This document shows, piece after piece, positions 7,741-15,029 of a stretch of 26,294 nucleotides of DNA. The stretch comes from CAYQQK01 sp964420065. Lineage in GTDB: Bacteria; Bacillota; Dethiobacteria; DTU022. The DNA is taken from NCBI GenBank assembly GCA_964420065.1, contig CAYQQK010000023.1, forward strand, positions 1 to 26,294. The letters are read 5' to 3'. The notes below the pieces were generated by a model that had not been told where the DNA came from, searched no databases, and worked only from the letters and a program-made list of their open reading frames with translations. The number at the start of each line of letters is the position of its first letter. Position 1 is the stretch's first letter. The position numbers were made by a program, and so were the translations under genes.

Positions 7741-8211
7741 GAAGGATCTCGATCTCTAATTATAGAAATATCGAAAAAGCATCTGTATTCCGATCGGCCG
7801 ATTAAGTAAGGCCATGGTTTCAGGGCGCAATTGCCTGTGAAAATAAACAAACACGAACAGAGCAGGGCGGAGGGAGGCCGGCTTGATGCTCGGGGCGATT
7901 GCAGGGGACAGGCGCCCCTGGCCATTATTCCCTGTTGTGATACCGGCAATCTTAAATTCGAAGGCATGTTTTGGATTCAGGATATGTCGGCCGCGATTCA
8001 AAACATGCTTTTGGAGGCGGAACATTTGGATCTGGGCACCTGCTGGTGCGGGGTTTATCCCCGACCGGAGCTGGTGGAAAAAATAACCGAGATCTTGCAT
8101 CTCCCGGCGGGGATCATTCCGGTAGCGGTGATCGCGCTCGGCCATCCCTCCGAAAAAAAGGCAAGTCCGGAAAGGTTTATTACGGAAAGAATCCACTACG
8201 ACCGGTGGTAG
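7741..8211 (+). pseudogene. Nitroreductase-family remnant with internal stop and deletion
   Basis: The C-terminal half of a flavin-dependent nitroreductase is readable from about 7906: APLAIIPCCDTGN, then FWIQDMSAAIQNMLLEAEHL, GTCWCGVYP and GIIPVAVIALGHP, ending at 8211. Upstream in the same frame, LYSDRPIK at ~7783-7806 resembles the family N terminus (RRSIRKYSDRPI) and is followed at once by TAA at 7807. The FMN- and substrate-binding middle (roughly 50-60 residues) is missing between them. No start with a ribosome binding site serves the intact part. A shorter in-frame TTG-start ORF from 7831 exists, but its first ~25 residues are not family-like. Judged non-functional. Confidence 0.75.
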
Positions 8212-8221
8212 CAAGCAGCGA

Positions 8222-8641
8222 TCAAAAACGGTAAAGATTCAACCCGATCTCCGTGCTGAATTGGCGCTCGACCGTGCCTTCAATCTTTTCAACAATAAGT
8301 TCTGCAGTAGCGCTCACTACCGCCGCAGTCAGATGGCCGCCATGGGTGCGGTACTGATCATCGGACACCGTGATGTGCAGATGCAGGTACACATTTCCAT
8401 CCATGGTCGAAATATTACCGGTGAGGCTGGTAATTTCGTGATCTCCTTCCAGCCGGGTCGGATGATACTTTTTGGCGGCTGTTTCGAATAGCCCGATGGT
8501 AATATCGTTCACTGCGCCAATACCCGTAACCCAACCCAGGGTGATCTGTTCATCTTCACAAAGCTTCTTTAATGCAGCGACGATCTCCTCACCTCGATCG
8601 ATTCTAACCACATAGTATATGCCAAACTGTTGATACTCCAT
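8222..8641 (-). CDS. PPC/DUF296 domain DNA-binding-like protein
   Basis: A 139-residue single-domain PPC (plants and prokaryotes conserved, DUF296) protein. In plants the domain accompanies AT-hooks; bacterial stand-alone versions form trimers and their role is unknown. Visible marks: a leading YYVVRIDRGEEIVAALKKLC, GWVTGIGAVNDITIGLF, and the histidine-rich VYLHLHITVSDDQYRTHGGHL that could bind metal. Start chosen at ATG 8641, preceded by AAGGTGA four bases upstream; an in-frame upstream extension to 8698 lacks a site. The gene ends 10 bases after the convergent nitroreductase remnant. Confidence 0.88.
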   Translation of the reverse strand: MEYQQFGIYYVVRIDRGEEIVAALKKLCEDEQITLGWVTGIGAVNDITIGLFETAAKKYHPTRLEGDHEITSLTGNISTMDGNVYLHLHITVSDDQYRTHGGHLTAAVVSATAELIVEKIEGTVERQFSTEIGLNLYRF

Positions 8642-8669
8642 TGATCTCACCTTTCCATGTTCAGGTATG

Positions 8670-8698
8670 GATTTACTCCAATGCCATCGGGCTGTCAA
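8670..8698 (-). promoter_or_regulatory. Possible promoter for the PPC-domain gene
   Basis: Minus strand shows a perfect TTGACA (-35), 17 bases, then TAAATC as a poor -10, 29 bases before the ATG. The -35 and spacing are good and the -10 weak, so this is tentative. Confidence 0.4.
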
Positions 8699-9055
8699 AC
8701 CATCCCATCGTATTTTGAACGTAAAAAATGAAATAGCTCACGGTAACCCTGTCCCAATGTTTATTTACGGTTGCCATAAATTTCTGTTAATGACTGGTGG
8801 TTTCCTGCAAAAAATACGCAGTGGCACGGGTAATTCTTTTAACGATACCGTCATATTACGCGATCGTTAACGATCAAGGGATTGCCATCAAAGTGATGGG
8901 ATGACAAGTCATTCATGAATTAAAGGAATTACATTTTTTAAATCGAAAGGAAGTTTCAACTGGCGCCACCGTCAGGATCGGGATGATGCCGGGCCGGTTA
9001 ATTTGGCGAGCTATTCTTTTGAAGCTGCATTTGCTAGGGGGTCAAAACACTGGGA
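8699..9055. other. Divergent intergenic region with three palindromes
   Basis: No convincing gene. It holds perfect palindromes GATCGTTAACGATC (8862-8875), ATGACAAGTCAT (8901-8912; inverted arms with a 2-base centre) and ATTCATGAAT (8911-8920). They may be operator sites for the PPC gene (minus) or the esterase gene (plus). The open frame at 8667-8870 has no family features and no ribosome binding site. Confidence 0.5.
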
Positions 9056-9883
9056 ATGCAAACCGGGGCTGTTGCCGGAAGGAACCCGACTGGAACGCCG
9101 GCGATCATGCCCGGCGCGGAACCCTTCTTTTTTCCCGCCGGTGAGACCGGCTGCCTGTTAATTCACGGTTTCAACGGCTCACCGGATTGTCTTCGGCAGA
9201 TGGGCCGCTACCTGGTCGGGGCGGGAATTACCGCAATGGGAGTGCGGCTGCACGGTCACGGCACGAACATGGCCGAAATGGAACGATGCCACTACCGGGA
9301 CTGGATTGCCTCGGCCAGGGCCGGGCTGGAGGAGTTGCGCCGGCATTGCCGCATTGTTTTTGTTGCCGGCATTTCCATGGGAGGATCGCTCTCATTGTAC
9401 TTGGCCCGTCATGACCCGGACCGGATTGCCGGAGCGATCGCCATGTGCACCCCCTATGCCATGGCAGTGTGGGTAAGGATCCTGGTGCCGCCGCTTCGGC
9501 GGGTGATCAGGCGGGTCACCCCCATCAAACGCCTGGGTACCCGGGATCCTGCGGTAACCCTGGTGGGCTACCCCCGGATTTCTTTGTCTTCAGCCTACCA
9601 GTTGACCCGGCTTGTTGCCCTGGTCCGGCAGGATCTGCCCCGAGTGACCTGCCCGGTGCTGGTGATCGCTTCAAGTCGTGACCAGGTCGTTAGTGCAAAA
9701 AATGCCCCTCGCATTCTTGCCGCCCTCGCTTCAACGGATAAGGAACTGTTCTGGGTCGAACGTTCGGGTCATATGGTGACCCTGGACTATGACCGGGAAC
9801 TGGTTTTTCAACAGGCGGTAGCCTTTATCGAAAAGAAGGCGTTATGTTTGGAAAGAGAAGGTCAAGAAAATGGGCGATTTTGA
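9056..9883 (+). CDS. Alpha/beta hydrolase, carboxylesterase (Est30-like)
   Basis: Serine hydrolase of the carboxylesterase/monoacylglycerol lipase group, acting on short-chain esters in the cytoplasm. The fold is shown by CLLIHGFNGSP (oxyanion region, residues ~33-43), VRLHGHGTNM, nucleophile elbow GISMGGS with S107, acid D209 in SSRDQVV and base H239 in RSGHMVTLD. Length ~275 residues is a little above the Est30 norm because of a 20-residue N-terminal lead and a basic C-terminal tail. The start ATG at 9056 is weakly supported (AGGGGG lies 14 bases upstream); the ATG at 9107 (MPGAEPFFF) is an alternative. Its end overlaps the next gene by 14 bases. Confidence 0.88.
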   Translation: MQTGAVAGRNPTGTPAIMPGAEPFFFPAGETGCLLIHGFNGSPDCLRQMGRYLVGAGITAMGVRLHGHGTNMAEMERCHYRDWIASARAGLEELRRHCRIVFVAGISMGGSLSLYLARHDPDRIAGAIAMCTPYAMAVWVRILVPPLRRVIRRVTPIKRLGTRDPAVTLVGYPRISLSSAYQLTRLVALVRQDLPRVTCPVLVIASSRDQVVSAKNAPRILAALASTDKELFWVERSGHMVTLDYDRELVFQQAVAFIEKKALCLEREGQENGRF

Positions 9884-10145
9884 GTCAACCTGGTTTCTGA
9901 TCAGAAGATATGCCGGACAAAAATTTTACCGGGTGCGCGATGTGGAGTTTATTTACCGGGTCGAGAAAGACTATGTGATTCCAAGCGACACAGGGATTCC
10001 TATCCCCAAAAAGCATTTTGAGGAGGCCGCCGTACTTATCTACAGTACCGGAAAAGTTTCCCCGGCCGTTCCGGCCCGGCATTTAAGGGGGTTATCATAC
10101 CTCTATGCGATCCTGACGGACCGGCGCATCCATCGTCAACTTTGA
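9870..10145 (+). CDS. Hypothetical protein, 91 residues
   Basis: Not recognised. Soluble, basic and aromatic-rich, with RRYAGQKFYRVRDVEFIYRV and DYVIPSDTGIPIPKKHFEEA; no membrane segment or signal peptide. The start overlaps the esterase gene by 14 bases with a poor site (AAGG), suggesting translational coupling. Its last codons run up to the broken end of an opposing hydrolase remnant near 10150, so its own C terminus may have been altered by the same deletion. Confidence 0.6.
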   Translation: MGDFESTWFLIRRYAGQKFYRVRDVEFIYRVEKDYVIPSDTGIPIPKKHFEEAAVLIYSTGKVSPAVPARHLRGLSYLYAILTDRRIHRQL

Positions 10146-10146
10146 A

Positions 10147-10365
10147 CGGTTCGGCAATTTCACCGTTTCCATGAAAAAGTAAAACCCGGGGCCGTCCGGG
10201 TTTCGATTCGTAAAGACGGCAGCCGATGGCGACATCCGGTTCCACGGAAATGAGAAGACCTTCTGCTTTCACCGGGGCCGGTAGATTCCACTTGCGGGGG
10301 TAAAATAGAAAACGAAGCAGCCCGGGTTGTCGGTCGGTCGCATCATAAATGTTTATCCGACTCAT
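10147..10365 (-). pseudogene. Remnant of an alpha/beta hydrolase N terminus
   Basis: From ATG 10365 the minus strand encodes ~72 residues typical of the start of a serine aminopeptidase-like alpha/beta hydrolase: a leading segment ending FLFYPRK, then GLLISVEPDVAIGCRLYESK and RVLLFHGNGEIAEPF. In the family this is followed by a variable loop, DYRGYG and the nucleophile elbow, none of which is present. After about 10150 the frame runs antisense into the 9870-10145 gene with no family likeness. Probably a deletion remnant; not expected to be functional. Confidence 0.6.
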
Positions 10366-10471
10366 CTCTTCTGCACCACCAAGATCCTGGTCCGGGTACA
10401 AGCGCGGGACTTGAAGTTTTACCGACCCGTTTCGCTAAACGATACAAACCGGCCTTTCTGGCGGCGAAAGG

Positions 10472-10499
10472 TTGTCATTCAGGCGCAGGTATGTATAAA
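10472..10499 (+). promoter_or_regulatory. Probable sigma-A promoter upstream of sppA
   Basis: TTGTCA (10472-10477), 16 bases, TATAAA (10494-10499), about 120 bases before the sppA start. The leader contains AAGGAGG at 10509-10515 and a 16-codon ORF from GTG 10528, which may or may not be translated. Confidence 0.55.
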
Positions 10500-10618
10500 T
10501 TAGAGACAAGGAGGCACTTTTCCGGTAGTGTTTCTTCCAGGATCCATATTCACCGAATACAGCTTTTTCCTGCATTAACATATTCCAGGCGTGATAAAAA
10601 CGGCGAAAGGGTGATCTG

Positions 10619-11548
10619 ATGAAAGGTCAAAAATGGCTGGTCGTGGTGATCGTGGTGTTGGCACTACTTTCGGCAGCGGTGTTGGCAATAAAACCCGGGA
10701 AATTATTTCATGCCGAAAGTAAAAGTAAAGGTAGAGAACGGATTGTTGTGATTTACTTGCAGGGCGCGATCGATGAGGGTGCGGCCGGTTTTAGTTTTTC
10801 CTCCGGCATCACTCCACTATATGTAGAGCGAATGTTAAAAAAAGCAGCCGATGATGGTTCCATCAAGGCGGCGGTGCTCAGGGTGAACAGTCCGGGCGGA
10901 TCTGTAGCTGCCTCGCAGCAGATCGCCAGTTACATCAAGGCTTTTCCCAAGCCGCTCGTTGTCTCGATGGGAGATATGGCAGCGTCGGGGGGTTATTACA
11001 TTTCGGCCCCGTCCCGGGGGATCGTGGCCCTGCCCGGGACTTTGACCGGATCGATCGGAGTCATCAGCCAGGTTATCGACCTGGAGGGTTTTTATGAAAT
11101 GTTGGGCATCAAAACGGAAACAATCAAAAGCGGTCGACACAAAGATATGCTATCGCGCCAGATGACCCCGGAAGAACGTGAATTGATGCAAACCCTGTCC
11201 GACAATATTTACGAACAGTTCATTGCCGATGTGGCGGAGGGGAGGAATCTTGAGCCGGACAAGGTCCGGGAACTGGCCACCGGGCAGGTTTATACCGGTA
11301 CCCAGGCGCTGGAACTGGGGCTGGTGGACCGGCTTGGCGGGATTGATGAAGCGGTAGCGTGGGCCGGCGAAATGGCCGGAGTTGAAAGTCCTGAAAAATA
11401 CGAGTTCCCGGCACCTTCGTTGTGGGAACAACTGGCAGGAATGGGGCTGGAGGTAGTCGATCTTGCTGAAAAGATCAAAACACCACCTGAAATTCAGCTT
11501 TTGGATTACCTGCAGCGAAATCCCGGACCGCAACTGATTCTGGAATAA
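10619..11548 (+). CDS. sppA: Signal peptide peptidase SppA (short Gram-positive type)
   Basis: Membrane-anchored serine protease that degrades signal peptides after secretion. An N-terminal anchor (WLVVVIVVLALLSAAVLAI, residues 6-24) is followed by the extracellular ClpP-like fold: VAVLRVNSPGG-type strand, nucleophile S123 in MAASGGYYIS, TLTGSIGV, and general base K175 in SGRHKD. The Ser-Lys spacing of 52 matches B. subtilis SppA. The later part (ATGQVYTGTQALELGLVDRLGGIDEAV) is the conserved S49 tail. Length 309 residues is normal for the single-domain form. ATG is preceded by AAAGGGTGA. Probably co-transcribed with the Yip1-family gene 53 bases downstream. Confidence 0.94.
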   Translation: MKGQKWLVVVIVVLALLSAAVLAIKPGKLFHAESKSKGRERIVVIYLQGAIDEGAAGFSFSSGITPLYVERMLKKAADDGSIKAAVLRVNSPGGSVAASQQIASYIKAFPKPLVVSMGDMAASGGYYISAPSRGIVALPGTLTGSIGVISQVIDLEGFYEMLGIKTETIKSGRHKDMLSRQMTPEERELMQTLSDNIYEQFIADVAEGRNLEPDKVRELATGQVYTGTQALELGLVDRLGGIDEAVAWAGEMAGVESPEKYEFPAPSLWEQLAGMGLEVVDLAEKIKTPPEIQLLDYLQRNPGPQLILE

Positions 11549-11601
11549 CAGCCGTACCCGGTATTTTTGCGATTAACCTCAGGTAAAGGAGTGAACGGAC
11601 A

Positions 11602-12165
11602 ATGCATATCTTTGATTTGCTGGATGGGGTGATCAGGAAACCGGTCGCTACGTTTAACGATATTGCTGCAGAAAAACCGGTCGGTTGGGCGCTGCTTATT
11701 TTTGTCATATCTTCCCTATTCGGTCTGCTTACCACCGATTATTCTGTACTTGAAACGTTCCAGATTGCCACGAGACCGGTGATCGCACTGCAAATCATCC
11801 TTTCGGTAACCGGTTTGTTTTTATGGGCCGCTGTTTTGTACCTGGTTTCCTGTCTGTTCAAAGGGACCGGGGATTACTGGGGTTTATTTTCAGCATTGGG
11901 TTTCGCCCAGTTCCCCGGGTTTTTGGCGCCGTTGGCAGCACTTCTTGGAAAAGCAGCGGGAATAATCGGCTCAATTTTGGGTGGACTCATTACATTTGCA
12001 GCCGGCATCTGGGTTCTGGTGCTCTCCATAATTGCTTTACGGGAAAGCCGTAAGATTTCAACCGGGGCAAGCGTTTTAACCTTTCTGATCCCGGTGTTCG
12101 TCATCGCGATACCGTTGATCGCGGGTGTTGTCTACTTCATTTTAAGGCAGGGGATTATTTCTTAA
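11602..12165 (+). CDS. Yip1-family integral membrane protein
   Basis: A 187-residue membrane protein with about five predicted helices: ALLIFVISSLFGLLTT, LQIILSVTGLFLWAAVLYLV, the LFSALGFAQFPGFLAPLAAL region, GLITFAAGIWVLVLSIIAL and FLIPVFVIAIPLIAGVVYFI. The start (DLLDGVIRKPVATFNDIAAEKPVG) and the GFAQFP motif are typical of bacterial Yip1/YIF1 domain proteins, whose function is unknown. GGAG precedes the ATG by 12 bases, within a longer AAAGGAGTGA. Follows sppA, so it may share its transcript. Confidence 0.82.
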   Translation: MHIFDLLDGVIRKPVATFNDIAAEKPVGWALLIFVISSLFGLLTTDYSVLETFQIATRPVIALQIILSVTGLFLWAAVLYLVSCLFKGTGDYWGLFSALGFAQFPGFLAPLAALLGKAAGIIGSILGGLITFAAGIWVLVLSIIALRESRKISTGASVLTFLIPVFVIAIPLIAGVVYFILRQGIIS

Positions 12166-12226
12166 TCATACTGCTGTCGATCAAAGCGGCAAGGCAAAAC
12201 TGATTCGAAAAGGTTCAAAAGTGTTT

Positions 12227-12255
12227 TTGACAACTCCCAAATACTTTGTTAAAAT
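12227..12255 (+). promoter_or_regulatory. Promoter of the tRNA-Tyr/tRNA-Lys unit
   Basis: Perfect TTGACA at 12227-12232, 17-base spacer, TAAAAT at 12250-12255. Transcription should start near 12262, leaving about 60 bases of leader before tRNA-Tyr. Confidence 0.85.
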
Positions 12256-12320
12256 ACGTTTGAGCCGGGTTCCATGAACAGGTTAATGCTTCATTGCTTA
12301 ACGGTTTCATGATGATCTAC

Positions 12321-12406
12321 GGAGAGGTACCCAAGCCGGCCAAAGGGGGCAGACTGTAAATCTGCTGGCGTTGCCTTCACTGGTTCGAATCCAGTCCTCT
12401 CCACCA
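12321..12406 (+). tRNA. tRNA-Tyr (anticodon GTA)
   Basis: Acceptor GGAGAGG pairs with CCTCTCC, discriminator A, CCA encoded. Anticodon loop CTGTAAA holds GTA at 12356-12358. The long variable arm expected of bacterial tRNA-Tyr is present (TGGCGTTGCCTTCA), and the T loop reads GGTTCGAATCC. Confidence 0.96.
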
Positions 12407-12441
12407 AAAGCGAAGGGCAGTATGTCCTTTTCAGGCTTGGT

Positions 12442-12517
12442 GGGCCATTAGCTCAGACGGTAGAGCACCTGACTTTTAATCAGGGAGTCCCAGGTTCGAG
12501 TCCTGGATGGCTCACCA
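12442..12517 (+). tRNA. tRNA-Lys (anticodon TTT)
   Basis: Acceptor GGGCCAT pairs with ATGGCTC (one G-T pair), discriminator A, CCA encoded. Anticodon loop CTTTTAA gives TTT. D arm TAGCTCAGACGGTAGAGCA and T loop GGTTCGAGTCC are regular. Shares a transcript with tRNA-Tyr, 35 bases upstream. Confidence 0.96.
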
Positions 12518-12531
12518 CAAAAATGCTTGTT

Positions 12532-12569
12532 CGGCGGGGGGGGGTAAGCTTCCCGCCGTTTTGTTATTT
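12532..12569 (+). terminator. Intrinsic terminator after tRNA-Lys
   Basis: Stem CGGCGGG (12532-12538) with CCCGCCG (12552-12558), loop rich in G, then TTTTGTTATTT. Good position 15 bases after the tRNA. Confidence 0.88.
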
Positions 12570-12656
12570 AGGACGAAAATCGAAAAGTTCTCTCCAGGTT
12601 CCTGGACAACAATCCCCAAACCTTGTTTTACAATTAAAAGCAAACTGAAACGAAGA

Positions 12657-12694
12657 AGGGTCCGGGCCTGGCGGTGAAGCTGGGCCCGGACCCT
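12657..12694. repeat. Strong G+C-rich hairpin of uncertain role
   Basis: Perfect 12-bp inverted repeat AGGGTCCGGGCC / GGCCCGGACCCT with a 14-base loop. It lies between the plus-strand tRNA pair and the minus-strand tRNA-Thr. On plus it is followed by TAAAAAG, and on minus by TTCTTCGTTTC, which is a poor T tract; a second-line minus terminator is possible. Confidence 0.6.
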
Positions 12695-12757
12695 AAAAAG
12701 ATTGGGTTGGCTGTCGTTGGGCTAAAAAATACGAGGAGCGGCCTTTTGGTTGTAAAT

Positions 12758-12792
12758 GAAAAACCCTCTAAACGCCGGTGCGTTAAAGGGTT
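12758..12792 (-). terminator. Intrinsic terminator after tRNA-Thr
   Basis: Read on the minus strand: AACCCT...AGGGTT stem with inner TTAACGC / GCGTTTA pairing, then TTTTTC. It begins seven bases after the tRNA-Thr CCA end. Confidence 0.8.
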
Positions 12793-12798
12793 TATTAC

Positions 12799-12873
12799 TG
12801 GAGCCGACGATGGGATTCGAACCCGCAACCTGCTGATTACAAATCAGCTGCTCTGCCGTTGAGCTACGTCGGC
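12799..12873 (-). tRNA. tRNA-Thr (anticodon TGT)
   Basis: Acceptor GCCGACG pairs with CGTCGGC, discriminator T, CCA encoded. Anticodon loop TTTGTAA gives TGT; D arm TAGCTCAACGGCAGAGCA and T loop GGTTCGAATCC are regular. Confidence 0.96.
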
Positions 12874-12904
12874 CGAATAAGCACAACTATCAGGGGCAAT
12901 CATT

Positions 12905-12933
12905 AGTATAGCGTATTTATAAAAGATCGTCAA
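12905..12933 (-). promoter_or_regulatory. Promoter of tRNA-Thr
   Basis: Minus strand TTGACG, 17-base spacer, TATACT; start expected near 12898, about 25 bases before the tRNA. Confidence 0.85.
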
Positions 12934-13001
12934 CGAACCGATCGCCAGGCCTACGTCCCGGCCACATCGGATCGAGACAAGATGTACACTGGGGGATGGG
13001 T

Positions 13002-14024
13002 ATGTTTTCTATTTTTAACGCCGTTTTTACGGCACTGACCGACATCGACACCGAATTAGGAAAGGATATCGGCGAAGAAAAGCGCCGGGAAATGATTGAT
13101 ACTCTTCTTTCCTTGAGATGCAACATGGACAAATGCGTACAATACTGGCTCAAGTTCGAGGAACGTTTAAATCAGCTCCAGGAACGCCACTGTTTCGCCC
13201 TTCCGGATACTTTGCCTCCCAGTTTTATGGAAGACATTACCCTATTTGCAGAAAACGGCGATACCGCCCTCCCGGAACTGTACAAACAGCACTCAAAAAA
13301 TAAGATTTTAGACCGGAAAAGCGGAGAGGCGGCGGTGGAGGAGGCAGATCAAGCCAGCCCGGGCTCCGCTTTGGCCGGATTGAGCAGCGAAGGTGCGATC
13401 ACTACTTTCCGTCGGGGTCTTGGCTTCTGGGAGCTGGCCATGCTTCCCGAAGCGGCCGGCGAGTTTGAAAAAGTGGTGCAGGAGCAGCCGGATCTGCTAA
13501 TCGGTCATTTTTGTTTTGGGGTAGCCTGTGCCCAGCTCGGGCGTTCGGAAGAAGCCTCCCGCGAGTTAAAACTGGTCCTGGCCCTGGATCATAATAATAC
13601 CTTGCAGGGGCTGGTCCTTAACACTTTGGGCGTTCTGGCGGCGGGAAAGGAACGTTATTCCCAGGCGCTGGGTTATTTTATGCGGGCAAATAAGGCCGGC
13701 CCGGAATTGATGGAGGCATGGTTCAACCGGGGTGCCGTTAGTTACAACTTGCAGCGTTATTCCGAGGCGGTGGAAGCTTTTCATCGAGCCTGTAAACTTG
13801 CCCCGGAAGATTGGGAAATCAACTTTTACCTGGGCAAAGCTTACGGCTACCTCGAACAATATGATCAATCCCTGCAATTCCTGGAACGGGCTTATCACCT
13901 CAATCCCCGGGAACCGCTGATAACATTTGAACTGGGATTGGTTAACCGGTTTTTAGGCCGGAATAACCGGGCTCAGTGTTATTTTCATGCAACCCGGCGG
14001 CTGTTGGAGGAGGGGACCGCCTGA
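13002..14024 (+). CDS. TPR repeat protein
   Basis: About 340 residues with a helical N-terminal part (~1-125; contains GEEKRREMIDTLLSLRCNMDKCVQYWLKFEERL-type helices) and about five to six tetratricopeptide repeats after residue ~135. Typical repeat pieces are LPEAAGEFEKVVQEQPD, AQLGRSEEASRELKLVLALD, QRYSEAVEAFHRACKLAPED and EQYDQSLQFLERAYHLNP. TPR domains bind protein partners; the partner is unknown. No signal peptide. ATG at 13002 has GGGGGA five bases upstream; the in-frame ATG at 12996 abuts that site. Read divergently from tRNA-Thr, with 120 bases to the phosphorylase gene downstream. Confidence 0.85.
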   Translation: MFSIFNAVFTALTDIDTELGKDIGEEKRREMIDTLLSLRCNMDKCVQYWLKFEERLNQLQERHCFALPDTLPPSFMEDITLFAENGDTALPELYKQHSKNKILDRKSGEAAVEEADQASPGSALAGLSSEGAITTFRRGLGFWELAMLPEAAGEFEKVVQEQPDLLIGHFCFGVACAQLGRSEEASRELKLVLALDHNNTLQGLVLNTLGVLAAGKERYSQALGYFMRANKAGPELMEAWFNRGAVSYNLQRYSEAVEAFHRACKLAPEDWEINFYLGKAYGYLEQYDQSLQFLERAYHLNPREPLITFELGLVNRFLGRNNRAQCYFHATRRLLEEGTA

Positions 14025-14144
14025 ACTCGGCGGCGTTAAGTTCCTGCCGGCCGCCGGACGGTGTCTCCTGTATCAGGGCAGGATTTCCGCGGTCTTTCCC
14101 CGAACATAGACCCATTCGCTAGATAGAAAAGGGGGCCCGGAGTA

Positions 14145-15029
14145 TTGGAAAAGGTTGCTATTGTTGGTGGATCCGGGGTTTACGATCAGCACTTGCTTGA
14201 AAATGCTCGGAAGATAATTGTAGCAACTCGCTACGGGGATGTATTTTTGCAAGGAGGACTCTACCGGGGAAGAGAGGTTTTTTTTCTGGCCCGCCATGGG
14301 CCCGAACACACCCTACCGCCACACCGGATCAATTATCGGGCCAATATTGCGGCTCTAAAAAAAATTGGTGTTACTGCCGCCGTTGCGATCGCTGCCGTGG
14401 GCTCTTTGCGTGAGGACATTGCTCCGGGAAGCCGTGTTTTGATCGATCAGTTCCTGGATTTCACCCGGGGCCGGGATCTAACTTTTTTCGACGGGGGAGC
14501 CGATGGAGTGGTGCATATCGATTTTTCTGAACCATACTGTCCTTCACTGCGCCGCTTTATCAGCCGGGCAGCCGATTTCCTGGGACAACCCCTGTTGATC
14601 GGCGGTTGTTATGCCTGCACCGAAGGACCGCGTTTTGAAACCCCGGCAGAAATTAAAATGCTCTCTCTTCTTGGGGCCGACCTGGTCGGGATGACCAATG
14701 TACCCGAAGTAGTTCTGGCCCGGGAGGCGGGCATCTGTTATGCAGCGATTGCCCTGGTAACCAATTATGCCGCCGGCATCTCATTGCACCGCCTCTCGCA
14801 CGCAGAGGTTCTTGAGGCCATGGAGAATGGCAAGCCTGAACTGGACCGGCTGCTGGCCACCGTCCTGGAACAGATTCCGGGCGGCCGGATCCGATGCTGT
14901 GATCATGAGACCGCCGGCTGGATCGCCGCGGATTGTGATTATGGCGTACCGGACTGCACCGGATCCGCCCGTAATACCGGTAAAATTTATAAACAAGAAG
15001 GCCCGGGGAAGAACGAGGCGGCCCGGTGA
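14145..15029 (+). CDS. MTAP/PNP-family nucleoside phosphorylase, probable 5'-methylthioinosine (or methylthioadenosine) phosphorylase
   Basis: Cleaves a 5'-methylthio-nucleoside with phosphate to methylthioribose-1-phosphate and a free base. Family marks: VAIVGGSGVY at the start, phosphate-site RHG (50-52) and LPPHRINYRANI, VGSLREDI, EGPRFETPAEI (~160-170), and GADLVGMTNVPEVVLAREAGICYAAIALVTNYAAG. In human MTAP the last segment reads TDYD, and those Asp residues select adenine; here the first is Asn (N207), as in 6-oxopurine-specific phosphorylases. Start TTG at 14145 with GGAG/GGGGGCCCGGAG just upstream. The C-terminal ~35 residues are Cys/Asn-rich and not conserved. Stop overlaps the mtnA start (GTGA), so the two are coupled. 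Confidence 0.86.
   Translation: MEKVAIVGGSGVYDQHLLENARKIIVATRYGDVFLQGGLYRGREVFFLARHGPEHTLPPHRINYRANIAALKKIGVTAAVAIAAVGSLREDIAPGSRVLIDQFLDFTRGRDLTFFDGGADGVVHIDFSEPYCPSLRRFISRAADFLGQPLLIGGCYACTEGPRFETPAEIKMLSLLGADLVGMTNVPEVVLAREAGICYAAIALVTNYAAGISLHRLSHAEVLEAMENGKPELDRLLATVLEQIPGGRIRCCDHETAGWIAADCDYGVPDCTGSARNTGKIYKQEGPGKNEAAR

Noticed and set aside
7756..8214. 152-codon minus-strand open frame
   Set aside because: Antisense to the nitroreductase remnant; the plus strand holds the recognisable motifs.
8667..8870. 67-codon plus-strand open frame
   Set aside because: No ribosome binding site, no family features, and overlaps the probable promoter of the PPC gene.
12634..12862. Open frames over the tRNA-Thr region on both strands
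   Set aside because: They run through the tRNA and its terminator; such frames are common artefacts.
14025..14144. Leader of the phosphorylase gene, considered for a SAM-type riboswitch
   Set aside because: No recognisable conserved core or terminator/anti-terminator pair was seen.
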